From: Clavibacter michiganensis
GTDB lineage: Bacteria > Actinomycetota > Actinomycetes > Actinomycetales > Microbacteriaceae
Length of the DNA: 64,000 nt
NCBI RefSeq assembly: GCF_016907085.1
Contig: NZ_JAFBBJ010000001.1
Location: 372,001-436,000, forward strand
Reading direction: 5' to 3'
The position numbers and the translations under genes were made by a program. Shown here piece by piece: positions 59,509 through 64,000 of this stretch (position 1 is the stretch's first letter; every line of letters begins with the position of its first letter). The notes under the pieces are model-generated. The model was not told where the DNA came from, searched no databases, and saw nothing but the letters and a program-made list of their open reading frames with translations.

Positions 59509-61281
59509 TCAGCGCGCGGTGCGGGGTTCGTCGTCGGAGGAGGAGTCGTCCGCCTGGGTCAGCACGCCGCGGACGTTCTCGAGGTACGCGGCCACCGCCT
59601 CGCGCTCGATCCTAATGCGGTCGAGGCGCTCCTCCGCGTCCGCGACCGTCTCGCGCGCACGGCGGTCCGCGTCCGCGACCGTCTCGCGCGCGCGGCGCTC
59701 GGCGTCGGCGATGGCGGCGCCTGCGTCGTGGTCGGCGTCCTCCCGCACCTTGCGCGCGGAGTCGCGGCTCTCCTTCGCGAGCGCCTCCGCCTCCTCGCGC
59801 GTGGAGGCGAGCAGCGCCGTGACCTCCTGCAGCCGCGCCTCCGCCTCGCCGAGGTACGCGGCGGTGCGCTCGGCTGCCTCGCGCTGGCGCTCGGCGGCGT
59901 CGCGGGAGTCGTGGTCGCGGCGGGCGGTGATCTCGGCGTCGAGGTCGAGGTGGCCCTGCTCGATCTCCCGGCTGAGCAGGAGGCGCGCCTCCTCGGCCTC
60001 GGCGGCGATCTCGCGCCGGGTCTCGGCGGCCTCGCGCTCGAGGCGGAGGCGCTCGGCCTCCCGACGGTCGGCCTCCAGGGCCTCGGCCTCGGCGATCTCC
60101 CGCTCGAGGGCGGCTCGGGCGGTGACGGCCTCGAGCTCGAGCTGGGCGCGCGTCGCCCGGGTCTCGCGCTCCAGCCGCTCGGTGCCCTGGGCGATGTCGC
60201 GGGCGAGGTCGGTGCGGGCCTCGTCGACGTCGCGGGCGAGGTCCGCCCGCGCGGTCGCCAGCTCGAGCTCGAGCGACTCGCGCGTCTCGGCGATCTCCCG
60301 CTCGAGGGCGGCGCGGGTCTCCTCCACGTCGCGGTCGAACGCGGTGCGCTCGGCGTGGATCCGGCGGTCGAAGTCGTCGCGCGACGCCTGGAGCTCGCGG
60401 TCCCAGTCGGTGCGCGCCTGCTCGATCTCGCGGTCGAGGTCGGCGCGCGTCTGCTCGTCGAGCTGGGCGAGGGCGATGCGCCGGGTCTCCTCGTCGAGCC
60501 GCAGCCGCTCCTCGGTCTCCCGGACCTCGCGGTCGAGGTCGGCGCGCTCCTCGGCGACGGACTCGTCGTGGCGGGCCCGCGCGTCGGCGAGCTCGCGCTC
60601 GAGCGCGCCGCGGGCGAGGACGGTGTCGCGGGCGAGGTCGGCGGCGTCGCGGCGGGCCTCGTCGGTCTCGCGGTCGACCCGCGCGCGGAGCTCTGCGACC
60701 TCGCGGGCCGCCTCGGCGCGCTGGGCGTCGGTGTCGCGCTCCGCGGTGGCGCGGAGGTCGGCCACCTCGGTGCGCGTGCGGAGGAGGAGGGCGGCGGCCT
60801 CGCGCTCGGCGTCGCTGCGGAGGCCCTCAGCGCGGTCGTCCGCGCGTTCGTGCAGGTCGTCCGCCTCGCGGCGCGCGGCGTCGAGGATCTGCGCGGCCTG
60901 CGCCCGCGCGCTGTCCACGAGGTGGCGGGCGGTCGCCTCGGCCTCGGCGCGCTGCGCGTCCGTCTCCTCCTGCGTGGCGCGGCGGAGCCGGGCGGCGTCC
61001 GCGTCGGCCTGCGCGACGAGCCGCGTGGACTGCTCCTCGGCGACTCGGAGGGTGGCCTCGAGCCGGCTGCCGAGGCCCGCGAACGTGGGGCTGCCGACCT
61101 CCTCCAGCTCGTCGCGCAGCTCCTGCTCGCTGCGGCGGAGGCGCTCGGCCTCGGCCCGGAGCTCGGCGCCCTGCTGGTTCGAGCGGATGAGCTCACGGCG
61201 CAGGTCGGCGACGGCCCGGTCGACCTCGTCGCGGTTGTAGCCGCGCATGGCGGGGCTGAACGGCGTGTCGTCGTGGGGCAC
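59509..61281 (-). CDS. DivIVA-domain filament-type protein with hendecad coiled coil
   Basis: 590 residues, Ala/Glu/Arg/Asp rich, with no membrane segment. The start FSPAMRGYNRDEVDRAVADLRREL (8-31) is a DivIVA N-terminal domain. Residues 217-403 are 17 consecutive in-register 11-residue repeats such as DREIEQARTDW and EREIAETRESL, and three more hendecads lie at 525-557. Hendecads make right-handed or straight coiled coils, as in the Streptomyces polar-growth proteins Scy and FilP, and a scaffold role at poles or septa is the best guess. GTG start behind AAGGAG. Confidence 0.85.
   Translation of the reverse strand: MPHDDTPFSPAMRGYNRDEVDRAVADLRRELIRSNQQGAELRAEAERLRRSEQELRDELEEVGSPTFAGLGSRLEATLRVAEEQSTRLVAQADADAARLRRATQEETDAQRAEAEATARHLVDSARAQAAQILDAARREADDLHERADDRAEGLRSDAEREAAALLLRTRTEVADLRATAERDTDAQRAEAAREVAELRARVDRETDEARRDAADLARDTVLARGALERELADARARHDESVAEERADLDREVRETEERLRLDEETRRIALAQLDEQTRADLDREIEQARTDWDRELQASRDDFDRRIHAERTAFDRDVEETRAALEREIAETRESLELELATARADLARDVDEARTDLARDIAQGTERLERETRATRAQLELEAVTARAALEREIAEAEALEADRREAERLRLEREAAETRREIAAEAEEARLLLSREIEQGHLDLDAEITARRDHDSRDAAERQREAAERTAAYLGEAEARLQEVTALLASTREEAEALAKESRDSARKVREDADHDAGAAIADAERRARETVADADRRARETVADAEERLDRIRIEREAVAAYLENVRGVLTQADDSSSDDEPRTAR
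59633..59698 (-). repeat. 33-bp tandem duplication encoding one hendecad
   Basis: Units 59633-59665 and 59666-59698 match at 31 of 33 bases and encode two successive 11-residue repeats (around residues 525-546) of the coiled-coil protein. Confidence 0.92.
60070..60630 (-). repeat. Seventeen in-register hendecad repeats (protein level)
   Basis: Encodes residues 217-403: 17 units of 11 residues with charged-hydrophobic order near (D/E)RE(I/L/V)xxxRxxL. DNA identity between units is lower than in the 33-bp duplication at 59633-59698. Confidence 0.85.
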
Positions 61282-61337
61282 GGGGATACTCCTTCGCGGG
61301 CGGCTCGCGGACGCCGGGCGGGGCGCAGCAGGTGCCG

Positions 61338-61343
61338 ATCCTA
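61338..61343 (-). promoter_or_regulatory. -10 element (TAGGAT) of the coiled-coil gene
   Basis: TAGGAT on the minus strand, about 57 nt before GTG 61281, with AAGGAG in the leader. Confidence 0.45.
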
Positions 61344-61420
61344 CCGAGTCGACGGCGCGCGACCCGGCCCGTGTCCCGGCGTCGGCCGGCCCGCGGGGAG
61401 GCGCTCCCAGGGTCGTCCGG

Positions 61421-61426
61421 TATCCT
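61421..61426 (+). promoter_or_regulatory. -10 element (TATCCT) of the gene at 61566
   Basis: TATCCT, predicted start near 61433, leader of about 130 nt ending in GAGAGGAGA. Confidence 0.4.
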
Positions 61427-61565
61427 TCGATGTCGTCGTCCGCCGCCGGTCCGCCTGCAGCACGGCGGAGCGTCGCGAGAGCACCCGTGCTCGTCGGCCG
61501 CCGCGGTCGTCATCCGATCGCTGAACATGCGGCCGCCTCCCGCGACGACACGAGAGGAGACACCC

Positions 61566-63419
61566 GTGCGATTCGTCCTGGCGATCGCGACCTTCGTGGT
61601 CGCGGCCCTCATGATCGGGCTGGGGATCGCCCAGCACACGTTCCTGGCGGGACCGGACCGCATCACCGCGGCCACGTCCTCCGCCGGCGGCGCCGCGTAC
61701 ACGATCGTCGACGGGAAGACGCTCAACGCGCACCCCGGCCTGCAGGACACGGTCGTCCGCGGCGACGGCGAGGTCTTCGCGGCCTACGGCCCCTCGCCCG
61801 ACGTGGAGGCGTGGGTCGGCAGCAGCCCGTACACGCGCATCGCCATGGACGACGAGGGCGCGCTGACCAGCCAGGTCGTCCAGCCCGAGGCGACCGCGCC
61901 GACGCCGAGCCCGACGGCCGCGGCCTCGGGCGCCGACGCGTCGGGCAGCGCCGCCGAGGCGACGCCCACCGTCACCGACCCCCGCGGATCCGACCTCTGG
62001 CTCTCCGAGCAGACCGGCCAGGGCCAGGTCGAGCTCAGCACCCGGCTCCCGGACGACGTGAGCCTCATCCTCGCCACCGACGGCCAGGCGGCCGCGCCGG
62101 CGGACGTCGAGCTCTCCTGGCCGTCCGAGGGCGAGTCGCCCTGGGTCGTCCCGCTCGTGGTCGGCGGCATCGTGCTTCTCGTCGTCGGGCTCGTCCTCTA
62201 CCTCCTCGCGCTCCGCCACCTGCGCCGCAGCCGCGGCCCGCGCCGCAACCTCCCGCCGCGCGGCGGCCCGCGCATCCCGCGCATCGGGCCGGCCGCCCGT
62301 CGAGCTGCCCTCACCGCCGGCACCGGGGCAGCTCCCGTGAGCCCCAAGGGCCGTGGTCGTCGCGGTCTCATCGCGCTGCCCGTCCTCGTCGTCACCGGCC
62401 TCGCGCTCAGCGGCTGCACCGCGCAGGGCGCGCCGGCCGACCTCGCCGCGGGCGTGGGATCCACCGCGACGCCCACCCCGACGTCGTCGCTCGACGCCGC
62501 GCGCGAGGCGGAGGACGCCGATCCGCCCGTCGTCACCCAGGACCAGGCCGAGCGCATCGTCTCCCGCGTCTCCGAGGTCGCGACCGCGGCCGACCAGTCG
62601 CTCGACGCGGCCACCCTCACGCCGCGGTTCGCCGGACCGGCGCTGCAGGAGCGCACGTCCGACTACCAGGTGCGGAAGGCCAAGCCGGACGCCACCCCCG
62701 TGCCCGCGATCCCCGCCGGCGACCTCCAGCTGACGCTGCCGCAGGCGACGCTGGCCTGGCCGCGCACGGTCGCGGCGGTCGTCAAGGACCCCGACACCCA
62801 GGACGCGCCCACGCTGTCCCTCACGCTCGTGCAGGACAGCCCGCGCGACAACTACCGTGTGCTCTACGCCATGCCCATCTCCACCACGGCGGCGCTCCCC
62901 GACGTGGCCCCCGCGGCCATCGGCGCGGCGCGGCTCGCGGCGGACGTGAAGCTCCTGGCCGTGCAGCCGGATCAGCTCTCCGCGGCCTACGCGGACGTGC
63001 TCAACAAGGGCGACGCGAGCCAGTACGCCGACCTCTTCGACGCGACCGACGACGGCGTGCGCGCGCAGGACGCCAAGCGCAAGGTCGACTTCCCGGCGTC
63101 GATCGGCGAGACGGGCACGGTCGAGTTCCAGGCATCGGCGGACACGGCGACGCCCGTGGCGATGTCGACCGTGGAGTCCGGGGCGCTCGTGAGCGTCACC
63201 GTGCAGCTGGGCATCGTCGCGAAGCCGACCGCCGAGGGCGCGAAGGTGAACGCCAACCCGGAGGTGCAGGCCATCACCGGGCTCACGGACTCGGCGAAGG
63301 GCTTCGACACCGTCCGCACGGCGCAGATGCTCATGTACGTGCCTCCCGTGAACTCGGGGGAGAAGATCCGCCTCTACGCGTCCAGCACCCACATCACCTC
63401 GGCCAAGGAGCTCCCATGA
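61566..63419 (+). CDS. Three-helix membrane protein of unknown function
   Basis: 617 residues. Helix 1 (2-22), an outside region with a Thr/Ala/Pro linker (about 105-135), helix 2 (WVVPLVVGGIVLLVVGLVLYLLAL near 196-219), a basic Pro/Arg/Gly-rich cytosolic loop, then a third hydrophobic stretch ending in LALSGCTAQG (cysteine near 284), which looks like a lipobox inside the chain. The last 320 residues are an outside domain with no recognised fold. It looks like a membrane protein fused to a former lipoprotein. Its stop overlaps the next gene by 4 bp. Confidence 0.8.
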   Translation: MRFVLAIATFVVAALMIGLGIAQHTFLAGPDRITAATSSAGGAAYTIVDGKTLNAHPGLQDTVVRGDGEVFAAYGPSPDVEAWVGSSPYTRIAMDDEGALTSQVVQPEATAPTPSPTAAASGADASGSAAEATPTVTDPRGSDLWLSEQTGQGQVELSTRLPDDVSLILATDGQAAAPADVELSWPSEGESPWVVPLVVGGIVLLVVGLVLYLLALRHLRRSRGPRRNLPPRGGPRIPRIGPAARRAALTAGTGAAPVSPKGRGRRGLIALPVLVVTGLALSGCTAQGAPADLAAGVGSTATPTPTSSLDAAREAEDADPPVVTQDQAERIVSRVSEVATAADQSLDAATLTPRFAGPALQERTSDYQVRKAKPDATPVPAIPAGDLQLTLPQATLAWPRTVAAVVKDPDTQDAPTLSLTLVQDSPRDNYRVLYAMPISTTAALPDVAPAAIGAARLAADVKLLAVQPDQLSAAYADVLNKGDASQYADLFDATDDGVRAQDAKRKVDFPASIGETGTVEFQASADTATPVAMSTVESGALVSVTVQLGIVAKPTAEGAKVNANPEVQAITGLTDSAKGFDTVRTAQMLMYVPPVNSGEKIRLYASSTHITSAKELP

Positions 63420-64000
63420 CGAACGTGCCCCCCTCCGCCGCCAGCCTGCGCGGCGCCGTCGACCTGTCCTCGCTCGTGAACCGTGCGCAGGCGCCGGCCG
63501 CGCCCGCGGGCGGGTCGGCCGCAGCCGGCGCGCCCGGAGCCCCCGGTGCGCCTGCCGATGCGGCCGGCGCCCCGCAGACGGTCGACGTCCCCGGCCTCGT
63601 GCTCGCGGCCGACGACGCCTCGTTCACGCAGTTCCTCGACATCTCGTCCGTGGTGCCCGTGATCGTCGAGCTCGTCTCGACGGGGCTCGCCTCCAGCCGC
63701 GAGCTCTCGCCCGTGCTCGAGCGCGTCGTCACCGCGCAGGCGGGCCGCGTGCTCCTCGTGCGCATCGACGCGGACCAGAGCCCGCAGCTCGGCCAGGCGT
63801 TCCAGGCGCAGACCGTCCCGACGGTCGCGGCGCTCATCGGCGGCCGTCCCGTCGGCCTCTTCGCCGGCGTGATCCCCGAGGACCAGGTGCTCGACGTCAT
63901 CCAGCAGGTGCTGGAGCTGGCGCAGCAGAACGGCGTGACCGGCCGGGCCGTCGCCCCGGATGCCTCCGCCGCTCCGGCCGCCACGGTCGAGGAGCCGCTG
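63416..64000 (+). CDS. Thioredoxin-fold protein, YbbN-like, partial (runs off window)
   Basis: The visible 195 residues begin with a Pro/Ala/Gly-rich stretch, followed from about residue 55 by a thioredoxin-like domain (LDISSVVPVIVELVSTGLASSRELSPVLERVV, VRIDADQSPQLGQAFQAQTVPTVAALIGGRPVGLFAG). The redox CxxC is absent (SSRE in its place), while the cis-proline in TVPT is kept. This is the architecture of YbbN/CnoX co-chaperones, which carry TPR repeats further on, presumably beyond the right edge. Translationally coupled to the preceding membrane-protein gene. Confidence 0.8.
   Translation, partial: MTNVPPSAASLRGAVDLSSLVNRAQAPAAPAGGSAAAGAPGAPGAPADAAGAPQTVDVPGLVLAADDASFTQFLDISSVVPVIVELVSTGLASSRELSPVLERVVTAQAGRVLLVRIDADQSPQLGQAFQAQTVPTVAALIGGRPVGLFAGVIPEDQVLDVIQQVLELAQQNGVTGRAVAPDASAAPAATVEEPL

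Noticed and set aside
59509..61281. Long plus-strand frames (up to about 598 codons) opposite the coiled-coil gene
   Set aside because: They are shadows caused by the repetitive, G+C-rich minus-strand gene; their products are low complexity (Ser/Arg or Gly/Leu runs).
1..64000. CRISPR arrays, rRNA and other structured RNAs
   Set aside because: No regularly spaced repeats, rRNA-like conserved stretches or convincing riboswitch cores were seen when reading both strands.

Overview
The window is about 72-77% G+C by local counts, and its gene order is a classic actinobacterial housekeeping chain: leuCD-murA-plsC-gpsA-ddl-DUF3515-thiL-rsmD, recG-coaD-yceD-rpmF-rnc-mutM-smc-ftsY-ffh, rpsP-khpA-rimM-trmD, rplS-lepB-rnhB-DUF2469-yraN-comM-dprA-xerC, and rpsB-tsf-pyrH-frr-cdsA. 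This order, DivIVA-type proteins, a GPAT-like plsC and the GNAT/MarP/Ddl set point to Microbacteriaceae. A Clavibacter-like plant-associated species is my best guess, from gene order and composition only.

Layout. 1-4.7 kb: partial metY, an SDR oxidoreductase, a TetR regulator, then a TerC-PP2C pair. 4.8-14.6 kb: leucine biosynthesis, peptidoglycan precursor and phospholipid genes, a GT2 glycosyltransferase, thiL and rsmD. 14.7-19.7 kb: a MoxR-DUF58-transglutaminase operon set between rsmD and recG. 19.7-24.8 kb: recG to mutM. 24.85-26.22 kb: a low-G+C insertion with a GIY-YIG-type nuclease gene, flanked by a 122-bp direct repeat of the 3' end of a GNAT acetyltransferase gene. 26.1-36.5 kb: the GNAT gene, smc, ftsY, ffh, a VOC protein, a MarP-like protease and a glutamate-cysteine-ligase-like enzyme. 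36.8-47.3 kb: ribosome biogenesis, protein export and DNA-uptake-type genes. 47.3-54.7 kb: M23 protein, sugar porter, translation factors, cdsA and a DivIVA-domain protein. 54.8-64 kb: secreted lytic-transglycosylase-like protein, Na+/H+ antiporter, hydrolase, AI-2E permease, a 590-residue hendecad coiled-coil protein, a membrane protein and a partial thioredoxin-fold protein.

Two themes stand out. First, at least 16 genes have a TANNNT -10 element 6-9 nt before the start codon, the signature of leaderless transcripts. Ribosomal and wall genes instead have longer leaders with Shine-Dalgarno sites. Second, the GIY-YIG insertion is the one clearly foreign, mobile-looking locus. It duplicated the end of a host gene and appears to have replaced that gene's last codons, which resembles the long target duplications described for mobile nuclease genes. 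It is my main candidate for something undescribed.

The only gene-free stretch above 300 bases is 24986-25293, at the left side of that insertion. No tRNA, rRNA, CRISPR array, transposase or integrase of a mobile element was seen. XerC at 46.3 kb is the housekeeping type.
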